DNA of 64,000 nt, from NCBI GenBank assembly GCA_018340805.1, contig JACMZG010001914.1, positions 23,825,827 to 23,889,826 on the forward strand, given 5' to 3'. Made by a program: the position numbers and the translations under genes. Positions 51,086 through 62,320 of the stretch are shown here, in pieces (position 1 is the stretch's first letter; each line of letters begins with the position of its first letter). Below the pieces are notes generated by a model. It saw only the letters and a list, made by a program, of their open reading frames with translations, made no database searches and had not been told where the DNA came from. Source of the stretch: Microvelia longipes. Lineage: Eukaryota; Arthropoda; Insecta; Hemiptera; Veliidae.

Positions 51086-52216
51086 GCAGATGTAGTTGAA
51101 TTTATTCTTTTGTACATTAAATTTCTAGTTTTAATCCCGCGGTAGTGTTCTATTTGGGATATTTCGTAATATTTTTTATGATGTCTATTACACTCTGCAA
51201 TATATATCTCAAGCGAATAATTTTCCGAAAAATCTTATACTGATTGCGATCGGATATACAGACTAACACATGTTGTTAAGTTTCGATTGTTAGGAAATGT
51301 GCTAAAACCTTCAAAGAAGCCAACCATGATACCAACTGAGCGTTAAACTAGTGCAAATAATGTGTTGTGCACTGCCAATTTCGGATGCAATGTTTTTATA
51401 ACAAACTGGATAATTATGCGCATTTCATTTAAAAAATATAGAAAAAATGAGTTACAAGTCATTCTTGAGTAACTGTCAAGTTATAAAGCACAAACCGCAC
51501 CCTTCAGCAGGAAATAAATTGTTAAGCACGGAAACACGCATTCCAAATTAAGTTCGCCCAATATGCGGACCACCGTGCCAACATTTTTTATTAAGTATCT
51601 ATTAAGCCTGTCAATGTAATTTAATAGGCTATGCCCCCTCTAGTATATATCTCTATGTCCTCCATTAATGACTCGGCGTATCAGAGCGTATTAGATCTAT
51701 ACGTCTATACTGTACACTATATTGACGAAACATAGCTGTATCTTAAGATAGCTCTTCTTTGTATCTTAACATCTCCATAACCGAGAGAGGCAAAGAATAT
51801 ATGAGAGCCAGAAGTATGTATAAATAGGTATATATGCCTTCTGATCAAACCCGTATTGACGTTCTCCCACACTCTATCGTTAAACAAGAAACATATTTTA
51901 AGCATAGAGCTATGACTGCAATCTAATGAACTCAATTAAAAGGGGCTGTAATAGACATTTACTGTCTTGTTCTCAGTGTCTTGACAGCATCGGTCGTGTA
52001 TAAACATTCTTATACCCTCTTTAGTTATCCCTTAGCCCTTTAGTTTGTTACTTATTAACAGCACAAATCTTCATCTAGTTTTATACGTAGGTATAGCAAC
52101 ATCTTAGTATCACTTTGAGCGAATTTTCAACGTAAAAATGACACTTATGAGGTTGTTTGGATAACGAAAGTTGAAGGAGGAGTGGGGTTGGCCATCGATT
52201 TCCTTTGCTTCTGATA
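51086..52216. other. No gene seen
   Basis: Contains a solo end of the CATAGAGATATATACTAG MITE at 51624-51658 (minus). The rest has no recognisable exon or repeat. Confidence 0.4.
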
Positions 52217-52279
52217 TATATATTATAATATTATATAATATATATATGAAGTAGTATATATGATTTTAATATATATAGG

Positions 52280-52310
<31 letters not shown>

Positions 52311-52321
52311 TATATATAAAT
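52217..52321. repeat. TA-rich microsatellite
   Basis: Interrupted AT repeats of about 100 bp. Confidence 0.85.
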
Positions 52322-52354
52322 ATGTAGCTTGCATTCCTGCAGAGCAAGGTGAAA

Positions 52355-52475
52355 GAATGTCTCCCTCATGAATGCCGCTAACATGGAACAGTTTTGGGCC
52401 TCTGGAGATTTAGAAAGAACTAGCGTTGTCCTGTGCCTGGAATTTGCCTCTCCCGTTCGTCTCTTTCGGTGTTTT
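52355..52475 (+). pseudogene. LINE ORF2 C-terminal fragment with indels
   Basis: Aligns by eye to 32576-32660: AATGCCgCTAACATGGAACAGTT..GGCCTCTG, and 'AATTTGCCTC.CC'. Relative to that copy it has about six single-base insertions that break the frame. 52495-52680 after it is T-rich low-complexity sequence. Confidence 0.45.
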
Positions 52476-53774
52476 TTAGTTTTTACTCCTAACTGTTATA
52501 TATATTTTATTATTATTATTATTTTTATTATTTATTATTTTTTTTTTTTTTTTATTTATTTTTTATATTTTTTTATTTTTTTTTTTAGTAATTTATATGT
52601 TAGTATTTTTATATTTTTGAGTATATTTAATATATGATTTATTGTTTTTTTTGATTTTTGTATTTGTTGTGTGGTGTGTGTGTGTGTTTGTGGGCAGTAA
52701 TCAGTTAGGCTACCCTTTTTGTTCATATTTTTTTTGTCGTATTGTGTATATCGAGAACGTGCAAAGGTCCAATTCGAGTATACTGAAACTTGAATATTGC
52801 CTAGTCTATGGAATATTGGTACATTTTTTTTTTCTTAAGTTCGTTTCAATATCTTTTTTCTCTAGTGTATTTCAACGATTATTTGTTTGATCCTCATAAA
52901 GTTTATGCAGCATATGAGCGTGATCTATTGCGTATGGTTGATTCTCGCTTGAAATTAAAATGATAATATTTAATTACTGAGTATATTTCTACGTTACTAT
53001 TTAGATAATATTTTTGTTTAATACGATATTAAATTTTCGACAGTAGGATATTTCTCTAGTAGGGACGATGGTAAGCTGTAGTCTCGAAGCAGGGAGGATG
53101 AGCCGTATGCGAATCTGAATTTTATGTATTTAGCTCCGAATATTTCTCGTTGTTCGGATGATGTTTTTTAAAAAATGTATTTATAGTATTGTTTTAAGTA
53201 GTTGTTGTGTAACATATCATTATGAATTTACTATTTGAAGACTCTAATGTATCTATTGAACATTATGTTTCCTAGATTAAAACACAGCTCTCTAAATGGA
53301 AAAAGATAAAATATTTTCAAAAGAAAGAAAGTATAGCAATGAGAACTTCGAGAGAAAATAAAAGGCTTGCGCATATTTTTTTATATTTATTAATTATACA
53401 TGTATTATTCTATTTTAATATTAAATATATTTTCGGATTGTCTAAGTATTAAATGATAAATATGATTTGATGTCGTTATTATCTTGTTATAATTTTGTTA
53501 TATAATTCATTAAAATTTAATTTTTTCATAGTATTTTTTTGTCCATTTTTTTATTTGTATAATAGTTGTCGTATAATCTATTTTTTTATAATATATAATT
53601 TTATAAAGTATTATTATTTTTTTCTCTATTACAGTTTATTTTTTATTGTTTTTTTTTTTTTACTATATAATTTTACGTATGTATATTTTATTTGAAATTT
53701 TTTGTAAAAACTTAATTTATTTATTTGAGAGTAAATTGTAACATTTTACAAAAATTAATGAATTGAGTTACGAA

Positions 53775-54660
53775 TGTTAGTCAATGTTGGAAAAGATTCG
53801 CCAATTATTGCCAAAAGTCGTCGCGGATTATTCCTTGCAGGCTGTTCAGCATTTATGTATCAGTGTGCAGCTTAGGCTACCAAAAATGTGCAGCCGTATA
53901 CGCAGCTGCCAGAATATTTTTTCGCTTCTTCGCTAGGTTATTTCTTGTAGGTTTGATGTTCGTACTTATTAATGGCGATAGTATATTTCCAGAGGGTAAA
54001 GAAAATATTTAATAGGTTACAGCTTGGCAGGAAGCCATGCATGCTGCTAAGCTATCAGGCATCAGCTTAATGCCTCTGTCAACGAGCATTGTTGATTTTA
54101 TACGTCTATACCGTTTACTATGTTTTTAGCATGTGTTTTTTTAAAAGAACATTGTGGATTTTTTGAAATTTTATCTTGGTCTTCTAGTTTATTAGGTGTT
54201 ATTTTAGTTTCCTCAAACCTGCTCTAATAAAAAAGGCTATCCTTATTATTTAATAGGCTGCGTAATCGCTCTTTATGGAGCATTTTGCGATTCGTTAAAT
54301 TATATTATGTTAAAACGATTAAGAGGAACAGGTATAGGCGTTTTATTGTTAAATTTAGGTACTTCGTCTGTCGTTATTTCATCTGTATTTTGTTTATTTG
54401 AGACTTGGGTCGTACCTAACAACACCCTAGGCCTATTTACTATCGTGTCTATGTTTGTTATGTTCGAGATATATTACACGCTTGCGATGGACACAGAACC
54501 AGCTGGCTTGATAGCTTTGGTTGAAGCGTCCGATATTGTTTTCGCGTATATCTGGGAATTAAGCTTCTTTAAAGAGGAATATAATGTTAAGAAGATATGT
54601 GGATCTTGCTTAATTTTAGCTGTTATATGCTCTTCGATGATATTTAGAAAAAAACATTGA
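53775..54660 (+). pseudogene. EamA/DMT-family membrane transporter, frameshifted and intronless (SLC35G-like)
   Basis: Reading pieces in adjoining frames gives one transporter-like protein of about 295 residues, the usual EamA/DMT size. Pieces: 53775-53890 (ATG, RRGLFLAGCSAFMYQCAA, stop TAG at 53873); 53893-54100 (ARLFLVGLMFVLINGDSIFP, stops TAA TAG at 54010-54015, then ISLMPLSTSIVDF); 54096-54224 (YTSIPFTMFLACVFLKEHCG, LLGVILVSSN); 54226-54660 (YLIGCVIALYGAFCDSLNY, MLKRLRGTG, AGLIALVEASDIVFAYIWEL, ICGSCLILAVICSS, stop). The 'P-x-F...FLKE' block after the fourth helix and the matching 'ALVEASDIVFAYIWEL' block in the second half are EamA hallmarks. Family members export or exchange metabolites. 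Lack of introns means a retrocopy or lateral transfer; the shifts may be real decay or assembly error, because neighbouring repeats are also indel-rich. Confidence 0.7.
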
Positions 54661-54725
54661 CGCATAAATCGTACTTAATATGGTGCCTAAAGTAAGATAC
54701 AGGACTTTCTAGTCATTTGGTAGAA

Positions 54726-55125
54726 ACTAATTTGATACATAGAAGCGCTCGACCTCTCTTTATTTAATATTTATGATAAATATTATATAAGAACTAATTT
54801 GATACATAGAAGCGCTCGATCTCTCTTTATTTACCACATTTAGATAAATTATTATATAAAAACCTAATTTGATAACATAGAAAGCTCGAATCTCTTTTTA
54901 TTTAATATATGTTAAATATTATTATAAAAATCAAATTTTGATACAATAAAACGCGCTCGACTCTCTTTATTTACATTTTATGATAAATATTGTATATAAA
55001 AACTAATTTGATACATAGTAGCGCTTCGATCTCTCTTTATTAACATTTATGATAAATATTTATAAAAACTAATTGATACATAGAAACGCTCGATCTCTCT
55101 TTATTAATATTTATGAAAATTTTCA
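54726..55125. repeat. About 67-bp tandem repeat, 6 indel-rich copies
   Basis: The unit is approximately ACTAATTTGATACATAGAAGCGCTCGATCTCTCTTTATTTAATATTTATGATAAATATTATATAAA. The copies differ chiefly by one-base insertions and deletions in homopolymers (TTTTGA, AAAACGCG, CTTCG) rather than by substitutions. Confidence 0.85.
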
Positions 55126-55164
55126 CTATTTGTATTAAATTAGTTCTTTAAAGGTTTTGTAATT

Positions 55165-55482
55165 TATAGAGATATTATTACTAGAGAGGCCTCACTGATT
55201 GAATTTTAAAACATCAGAAAAGTAACCTGACCTCCTTCGATTACCAATATAATCAAATAAGTTTTATTATATAAGTTACTAAAATTACAGTAACTATATA
55301 GTATAACGTTACCAAATCAAAGCACGAACATTAAACGGGAAGCCGACAACTTTGATTTAATATAACCTTAACTTACTCTGGGAAGAGGTTTCAATGAGGT
55401 TACACAGAGACCCCCAAAATAATATTTCAGGCGTCTTAATGCATTGAGATAGGCTGTGCTCTCACTAGTATATATCTCTATG
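55165..55482 (-). mobile_element. MITE with CATAGAGATATATACTAG termini, copy 2
   Basis: Ends TATAGAGATATTATTACTAGAGAGGCC and CTCACTAGTATATATCTCTATG. The interior matches copy 1 in reverse (CCCCCAAAATAATATTTCAGG, GCATTGAGATAGGCTGTGC). Confidence 0.87.
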
Positions 55483-57527
55483 TTTGAGATATTACATCAT
55501 AGAAATATATTTAGATATTTACACATATTATGTTGGAACGATTATATCATAGAAGATAGCACATCCTATTTAATACATTAAAAGACTTGACACTTGTTTA
55601 AGGACTTTCAGGGTATTCTGTTACCTTATTTTAACCTCCAACAAGAGAGTTTATATAATAGGTTATAATAAGCCAATCGCAAATTGTTTTGTATTATAAA
55701 AGTTTTTTATACAAGTATAAAAAACATAAGTAATTATGTATTTTTTATATGATTACAATAATAAGCATAGGCGGTCAGATTGCATTTCAGATGTTTCAAA
55801 ATTTAACTGATTTGTTTTTCAAAATTCAAAAGGTTTTTTTTTATTAATTATATCTCTATGATGATTATTTATTAATGAAACGGAGCAGTTCATTATTTAT
55901 CTCGTTGTATTTAAATCGCTTGAGCTTAACACTCACTCAAGTTTAGTTTACCCATTTAAGAAATGGGGTATCAAGAATACAGGCATTTAAACGATTTTAG
56001 CATAGAGTGACATAAATTGAGACCATTCATTTGCTCTTAAGTTAATGGAAAGAGGTAATGTATGTACTCCCATCAAATTGTGTATAAATCGATCTCCTTG
56101 ATTCTCAGATAGGCGCCTATGTAAAAATTAAGGTTGCAACGCTTCAGTAAAACATGACCCCAACCTCGTAAGATTGAATATAAATTCCGAAAAAATCGTA
56201 TCGGATAAGAGATACCTTGGACCTTTTCTTCGACTTATCGAAGTCGCGATATTCTCACCACATCTAACTAATACACAAATTCTCAAAAATTAAACTGATC
56301 TTACCATGTACTTCTGTGTAGGTTAAACATATTTACGAGGTTAAATTTTATTATCAGCATTAGTTTCGAATTTATCGTTTGACATATATAACTCTATATA
56401 AATAAATCACGTTTTTCCTTCGTGTAAGCGAAATCGGAAATTCGCTTATATCTTGGTAGCATATGCCAATTACAACCTAAAAAATACGACAAACGCGTAC
56501 TTATTAGTCGAAAAAGGGGTCCTGGCGGTCCCCAGCACCGACACCTTGGAGCGGCCAAGGGACTAAAGGCCTTTGGAGTCACTAGTACCCAATTTCTACT
56601 CGAATTGAGAAATTTTACAATTTTACTTTTTTTAACGGACCCATGTCATTCGATAAAAAATAAACCAATGCTGATTATGAGATAAAACTTGGGTCATTTG
56701 TTATTCTTATATAGAACTCACATATGTTTTACATTTAAAACTAATCCAATATTTTTCCGTGCTTGCTAAATTTTTTTAATTTTATGCACTGTCATCAATG
56801 AGAGTAAAAAATGTCATAAATAAATTTTCCTGATTACCCAACTTTGATTGATTTACTCACTAAGCTTCAACCCCCTAAAGTAATGTATATATACCAAGTA
56901 GGGAAAAATGCGATTTCTGTCAGACCTGGCATATAGTTCACATTTTGTCCACCCGGGAGTTTGCTCAAATTTTCCTATGGGCGCGGCCATTTTGGTTTAC
57001 CCTTGTAAATGTAAACAAACTAATTAGGGTACTCAAAATTTTTGTTTTTATAATTAAAGCATTTATTTGTAAATTTTAGTACAAAATGTTAATAATTTGT
57101 AGAGGTTTTTGTTTTTTAGCCAGCATTTTTGAGCATTTTTTATTTTTAAATTTCTCATCTACATGTAAATATTCTTTGTGTAAAAATATTGGACTCATAC
57201 TTTACTATGAAATTATTTATTATACATTATGTAAGTATTGTAATGTAATATTTTATTGTGATGTAAATATGTCTCTGCAATTGATCAAATCAATTGAACT
57301 CTGACATAAATAAAATAAATTTTAATTTATTTAAATTTAAAACTAATTAAAAATTAATAATTTCATTGAATATTAATTAATTAATAAATTTAATATTTAC
57401 TTATACAATTTTAATTTATATAATTTAAATATATAAATGTAATGATTACATTTGAATTATTATTCAAAAATAATCATTTGTTTAGAAACTGTGATCCTTG
57501 TAAAATGATGATAAATATAGATAAATA
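55483..57527. other. No gene seen
   Basis: A partial MITE end of the same family lies at about 55755-55861. The rest is AT-rich with no exon I can support. The minus-strand Pro/Arg-rich frame at 56394-56582 starts in a GC-richer patch (56515-56575) but has no recognisable domain. Confidence 0.4.
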
Positions 57528-57840
57528 CATAAAGATATATACTAGAGGGAGCATAGCCTATCTTAATACATTGAGAGCCTGAAACATCTTTTTGGGGCTC
57601 TGTGTAACCTCAATGAAACCTCCTTCAAGGGTTATAATATATCAATTGATTTCGGCTTACATTGTTCGTACATTCGATTCGTACATTGTGTTTTGATTTG
57701 TATTTTTAACGTTCTACTATATAAGTTACTGTAATTTTGTACTGATTATTTGATTATATTTATAAACGAAGGTGTTCAGTTACTTTTTTGATGTTTTAAA
57801 ATATAACCTATAGGACCTGTCTAGTAATAATATCTCTATG
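57528..57840 (+). mobile_element. MITE with CATAGAGATATATACTAG termini, copy 3
   Basis: CATAAAGATATATACTAGAGGG at the left, CCTGTCTAGTAATAATATCTCTATG at the right, with the same interior (GGGGCTCTGTGTAACCTCAATGAAACC). Confidence 0.87.
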
Positions 57841-57903
57841 GATAAATATATAAATAATGAATATATTAGATAAGAAATAAAAATATCTATTACTATATAC
57901 ATG

Positions 57904-58179
57904 CACAGATATATACTAAAGGGATCATAGCCTATCTCAATACATTAAAAGACCTGAAGCATCGTTTTGGGGCTCTCAGGGGCCCTGTGTAACCTCATTA
58001 AAACTGTTTTCGGATTTCAGCATATTGTTTGTGTTTTGATTTATATTTCTGACGTTCTTCTATATATGTTACTGTAATTTTGTACTGATTATTTGATTAT
58101 ATAATAAAGCGAAGGGGGTTACTTTTTTGATGTTTCAAAATTCAACCAATTGGCCCCCTCTAGTTATAATATCTCTATG
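57904..58179 (+). mobile_element. MITE with CATAGAGATATATACTAG termini, copy 4
   Basis: CACAGATATATACTAAAGGG to GGCCCCCTCTAGTTATAATATCTCTATG, in direct orientation only about 64 bp after copy 3. A segment after AACTGTTTTC is deleted relative to copy 1. Confidence 0.85.
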
Positions 58180-58258
58180 TTTACAGGTACATAACGTGTA
58201 TGTGTAAGTCTACATTAGTAATTTTATAAACACATTATTAATTTTGTAAATATTTTTT

Positions 58259-58423
58259 AATACGATTCTTAAATTATAATGTTAGATAAACTATATTTTA
58301 ATACGATGCTTAAATTATAATGTTAAATAAACTATATTTTAATATGATACTTAAATTATAATGTTAAATAAACTATATTTTAATACGATACTTAAATTAT
58401 AATGTTAAATAAACTATATTTCA
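58259..58423. repeat. 42-bp tandem repeat, 4 copies
   Basis: The unit TAATACGATACTTAAATTATAATGTTAAATAAACTATATTT is repeated four times with few substitutions. Confidence 0.92.
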
Positions 58424-58624
58424 TAGAAAATGTTGTGGTTGGGAACTATTTTAAGAAGCCAAGTATATGCATATTAATAAGCCAACGATGATCTGAAATA
58501 TTGGAACGTAGATTGTAGTAGAAGAATCAGTATTTTTGGATAAACTAAGTATTAATTAGCCAATGAATCCAACGATGAATTAAAAAAATGGAAAGTAGAT
58601 TATGGAAGAAGAAATATAGTCCAA

Positions 58625-59487
58625 GAGCCAGGCCTAAAAAATATGACTCATTTTGTACTACTTCAAACCAAATTTTTCTGAAAATATACCTAAAATTATG
58701 AAAGATTAAGATGATTTAATGTTTATAATCCAAGAACGGGATAATAAACAAATAATTATTGTGGCGACGTTTCATCATGCCTTAAAAATAAAACACACAA
58801 ATCCGCCCTGTTGCAACTTTCCTCTTGCAACCCTGTATACTTGGCGACCGAAACGTCGCCATAATAATTAATTTTATATTATCCCGTTCTTGGACCATCA
58901 ACATTAAAAATAAAATAAAATTACGAATGATATAAGCATAGTCTCCCTAACCAGAGTGGAGCCCTTCATATGCATACGCTCGCTCAAAATATTAGAAAAT
59001 CACACAAATCAAGTTTTCTTGCAATAAGTAGTTCCCTGTAGGTCGTGTACAAAATATGAAAAGAACATTTTTTAAAGCTGATAAAATTTTCTATAAAACA
59101 TGTGTTTTTTTGTCTAAATCGAATAACTTCAAATAAAGTAATGACATTTGTTAAATGGCCAAAAAAAGCACAAAAATACATTTTTTCAAAGAAATTAGTT
59201 CTTTTTGCATAAATTAACCATTTTTGGAGCTTTGAAAGAGCCATATCATTGGTTTTACTCATTTGAATTCGGTGATTAAATTCTCGTTTAATAGATAATT
59301 TTATCAGCTATAAATAATGTTATCTTCATGTTTTGCACATGACCCACAGGAAACCACTTATTGCAATAAAACTGAAATCTGAGCGATTTTCTAAAGTTTT
59401 GAGGATGAGGAGTATATGAAGGGCTCCACTCTGTATAGGCAGACGTCTTTTATTTATAATTTAAGGTATATTTTCAGAAAATATACA
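58625..59487. mobile_element. Foldback element ('CTGCCTATCTAGAGTG' family), copy 2, itself interrupted
   Basis: Left-arm blocks TGACTCATTTTGTACTACTTC and CTGAAAATATACC, then GTCTCCCTAACCAGAGTGGAGCCCTTC, and right-arm GAAGGGCTCCACTCTGTATAGGCAGAC match the 38020-38715 element. Its left arm is broken at about 58705 by a hairpin insertion of about 215 bp ending at about 58920. An open minus-strand frame here (58984-59262) is not a gene. Confidence 0.75.
58705..58920. mobile_element. Hairpin module with CGAAACGTCGCC core inserted in the foldback arm
   Basis: Arms CCAAGAACGGGATAATAAAC...TTGTGGCGACGTTTC (58730-58775) and GAAACGTCGCCATAATAATTAAT...TATCCCGTTCTTGG (about 58850-58900) are inverted copies. 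GACCGAAACGTCGCC is the same type of block that follows the stem in the other modules. Confidence 0.65.
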
Positions 59488-59758
59488 TATTGGACTATTA
59501 GTATTTTTGGATAACTTATATTAGTATACGCATATTAAAGCCAACGATGATTTAAAACAGTTGAAATTGGATTGCAGAAGAAGAAGTAGTATTTTTAGAT
59601 AAATTATGTATATGCATATTCGTTAGCCCACGATGAACTAAAATAGTAGGAAGTGGATTGTAGCAGAATATCTAGTATTTTTGGATAACCTAATTTTATA
59701 CATATTAATTAGCCCACGAATCCAACGATGAAATAAAATAGTGATAAGTCGATTATAT

Positions 59759-60130
59759 TATTATTATTATTCTTTATTGGTTAAGTGACTTAATAAATAA
59801 GTATATAACAAGTCAAATAATACACAAATAATTAAATAAAAAACATAACACACAACTACATAGCTAACAATATAATAAAAAAGCACAATATATAATATAG
59901 GATTATATTATGCAATAAAATCCTGCAATGAATAATATGCTTTTTCTATTAAATATTCTTTTGTTTCTTTAATAAAAGAATTAATCTTTTCAAGTGACCT
60001 AACTGAGTGAGGTAGTTTATTGTAACAACTTATAGCCAGATTGAATGGTGATGCTTTAAATAATGATGTTCTACATTTATAGAGGAAGAACTTGTATTTT
60101 TGGAGAAACAAAGCATATATGCAACTAATT
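59759..60130 (-). pseudogene. 5'-truncated LINE: ORF2 C-terminus and 3' end
   Basis: The frame 60111-59908 contains NLAISCYNKLPHSVRSLEKINSF and ends EYLIEKAYYSLQDFIA, the common C-terminal pattern of CR1/jockey-type ORF2. After the stop comes a 3' UTR of about 130 bp and an (AATAAT)n tail at 59775-59759. Everything 5' of about 60130 is missing, typical of incomplete reverse transcription. Confidence 0.7.
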
Positions 60131-60384
60131 CTATTTCGAAGCAGGCAATAGCTGTCAGGTCATTACCACCGATTTGGATGATATTTGGGTGACTGTTAGT
60201 GTTCAGTGTGTAGGTTGAGACTTTCACAGGGTTTTGCTCAAAAACGCTCACGAGCGGCGCGAATTTTAAAATGCTCAGTTTTTTAACTAAAAAACATGTT
60301 CTTGGGCAAAACTAAATATAACATTTTTTCATAATTCCTAAAGAAGACAAATAGGACTTGCCAAATACATCAACAGTTTTTATT

Positions 60385-60650
60385 AGTGAAAATATGTTAC
60401 TCATTTTGAACTACTTCAAACTAAATATTTCTGAAAATATACCTTAAATTATGAAGAAAAAACAAAGTATGCCTATCCAGAGTGAAGCCCTTCATATGAT
60501 TGCGCATGTTCAAAATTTTGAACACGCGAAAATCGCACAAATTTTAGTTTTATTAAAATAAGTGGTTCCCTGTGGGTACGTGTGCAAAACATTTTTAAAG
60601 GTAATAAAATGTTCTATGAAACGAGTGTTTAATCATCAAAATCGGATAAC
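60385..60650 (+). mobile_element. Solo arm of the 'CTGCCTATCTAGAGTG' foldback family
   Basis: TACTCATTTTGAACTACTTCA, CTGAAAATATACCTTAAATTATGAAG, ATGCCTATCCAGAGTGAAGCCCTTCATATGA and GTGGTTCCCTGTGGGT match the left arms elsewhere. The right arm is absent. Confidence 0.7.
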
Positions 60651-60944
60651 TGCTCGGATCGGATAGTGTTTAATAACAAAATGGGTTAGTTATGCTGTCA
60701 GCATTTATTTATTTATTATTTATTTGATAGTATAATAATAATAATAATAATAATGTAATAACAACTGATAAAAATATTAAGTAATATTATACTAAAAATA
60801 ATTGATGAGGTGTTAAGGTGAATTTTTATTCATTATATTTTTTTTTATTGTATTTTAACTATTGTTTTGTTATTCAACATTTTATTGTTAATGTTAATTT
60901 ATACAAATAAAGGGTATTTCTTTCTTTCTTTCTTTCAGCGAATT

Positions 60945-61235
60945 TTCCTGCTACTGTTTAGGATCGCAGCAGCATTCCGCTCCGCCAAGTAAAAAAAAAG
61001 TTAAAATATTCCACTTAGTTCGTAAAAAAGTCAAAAACCTACCAAAGCTACTAGTGGTATATTATACGTTACACAACGAAGTAGGGTTTTGAGGGTCTGC
61101 GTAAAAACGGCTATATGTACATAAATACTATTATAATATCTTTAAAGGGCGTGCCTTGTAGATCAAAAATAAATAAAAAATATTCAAATCGGCCAAGTAG
61201 AAGTGGAGAAAACGAGGTTTGAAAATGACATTTTT
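60945..61235 (+). repeat. Dispersed repeat ('AAAGGGCGTGCCTTGTA' family), copy 4
   Basis: AGCAGCATTCCGCTCCGCCAAGT, AGTAGGGTTTTGAGGGTCTG and CTTTAAAGGGCGTGCCTTGTAGATC match 16310-16560. Just upstream is a (TTTC)n run (60917-60940) that looks like another retroelement's 3' tail. Confidence 0.65.
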
Positions 61236-61378
61236 GACGACTTCTTATTAATTTATTTTCTCTTGTTCTTTCTAGCTTTTTTTCTCTCATTTGGAATGAT
61301 GGCTTTAATATTGTATTACAACAGTATTGTGTAATTCAATATTTTTACTACGCTGTGGAATGTCTTTAATGAAAAAAC

Positions 61379-61605
61379 CATCAACTCCGTCTTTTCCACA
61401 TTTTTTTTTTGCTTTATTTAAGGCAGAACCGGCTTTAACCTTACGCCATCATCAGTGCCGGAGAGATGTCGAGTCGTTAACTCTCCAGAACCTCTCTTAA
61501 GAGTTTGGAGACAACTTCTCTCCGGCACTGATGATGGCGTAACCTGAAAGCCGGTTCTACCTCAATAAAGCAAAAAAAATGTGGAAAAGACTGAGTATGG
61601 TTTTT
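61379..61605. mobile_element. Palindromic pair of CTGATGA...GAAAGCCGG modules
   Basis: Arms of about 90 bp (61379-61470 and 61516-61605) are inverted copies: GTCTTTTCCACATTTTTT, GCTTTATT, ACCGGCTTT, CGCCATCATCAGTGCCGGAGAG on the left and the reverse on the right. In each arm CCGGCA-CTGATGA-short stem-GAAA-GCCGG forms a hairpin with an internal loop, followed by an AATAAAGC tail. A spacer of about 45 bp separates them. Confidence 0.8.
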
Positions 61606-61959
61606 TCATTATTGTGTAATGTTATTGTAAATATGTATGTTGCTTAATTCTATTACTTTATGTAATATTATTTTTTTTGTGAAATTTTTTTTTACCGTGA
61701 GAGAGTTTAAGAGTATCTATATTCCATACCAAAAAGAGTTTAAGAATACCAAAGAGTTTAAGAATATCTATATTCCATACCAAAAACCCGCAACACAACC
61801 TCGAAAACTTCATTTAATTAACCTGAGTTTAAATCATTTTTATTTCTAAATATCTTCAAGTAACAAAAATTTGTCCTGGTTTTTTAATTAAAATTTTTAT
61901 TAATTACATAATTTCATCACTTCCGCATTTTAATTTAGCTCTCTTGTTAAATTATAAGT

Positions 61960-62320
61960 TGTTGAAGTTTGTGATTGTGTTACGTACAGTTTGCAAACTT
62001 TTCTTTAAGGTAAGCTAAACTTTTCAAAAATGTATGTTTGTCTTTGTTTATTTAGTTGAATTTTATTTATGATGTGACAACAAATAATTGGTAATATTTA
62101 TTCAGTTGTTCAAGAGAAAGATTCATGTTGTCATTTTATTCAAAATTTTTAGTTAAATTATCTAAATTATTTGTTGACATATCTGATATGACTCCCCAGA
62201 AGTTGAGTAAAGCACAAGCCAGTAAAGTTAGAGAAACTTCATCTTCAAGTAGTTCTAATAATTCTTCACCACCCACCAGGAGATATAGCCCTAGTCCTAA
62301 TAGATCTGGTGCTAGAAGGC
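61960..62320 (+). CDS. Candidate 5' exons of a gene running off the window (Ser/Arg/Pro-rich N-terminus)
   Basis: 61960-62009 could be a non-coding first exon ending CTTTAAG|GTAAGC. 62125-62152 then ends TTCAAAATTTTTAG, a plausible acceptor. From ATG at 62190 the frame reads MTPQKLSKAQASKVRE, a Ser run, then PTRRYSPSPNRSGARRR, and ends at the strong donor AAGGC|GTAAGT (62320/62321). Length is about 43 codons before the intron. The composition (Ser-rich, RRYSPSP) resembles disordered N-termini of RNA-processing or chromatin proteins, but I do not recognise the gene. No downstream exon is seen to 64000. Confidence 0.45.

Larger units (their letters stand above)
58430..59755. repeat. About 85-bp minisatellite split by a nested insertion
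   Basis: Units of the form GTATTTTTGGATAA...ATATGCATATTAATTAGCC(C)ACGATGAA.TAAAATAGT.GGAAGT.GATTGTAG.AGAAGAA occur at 58430-58620 and again at 59490-59755. Between them lies the foldback element at 58625-59487. Confidence 0.75.

Noticed and set aside
60030..60251. Open frame with an IIQIGGND stretch as an SGNH-hydrolase fragment
   Set aside because: Only one motif is present, it overlaps the LINE 3' fragment in another frame, and no second motif follows.
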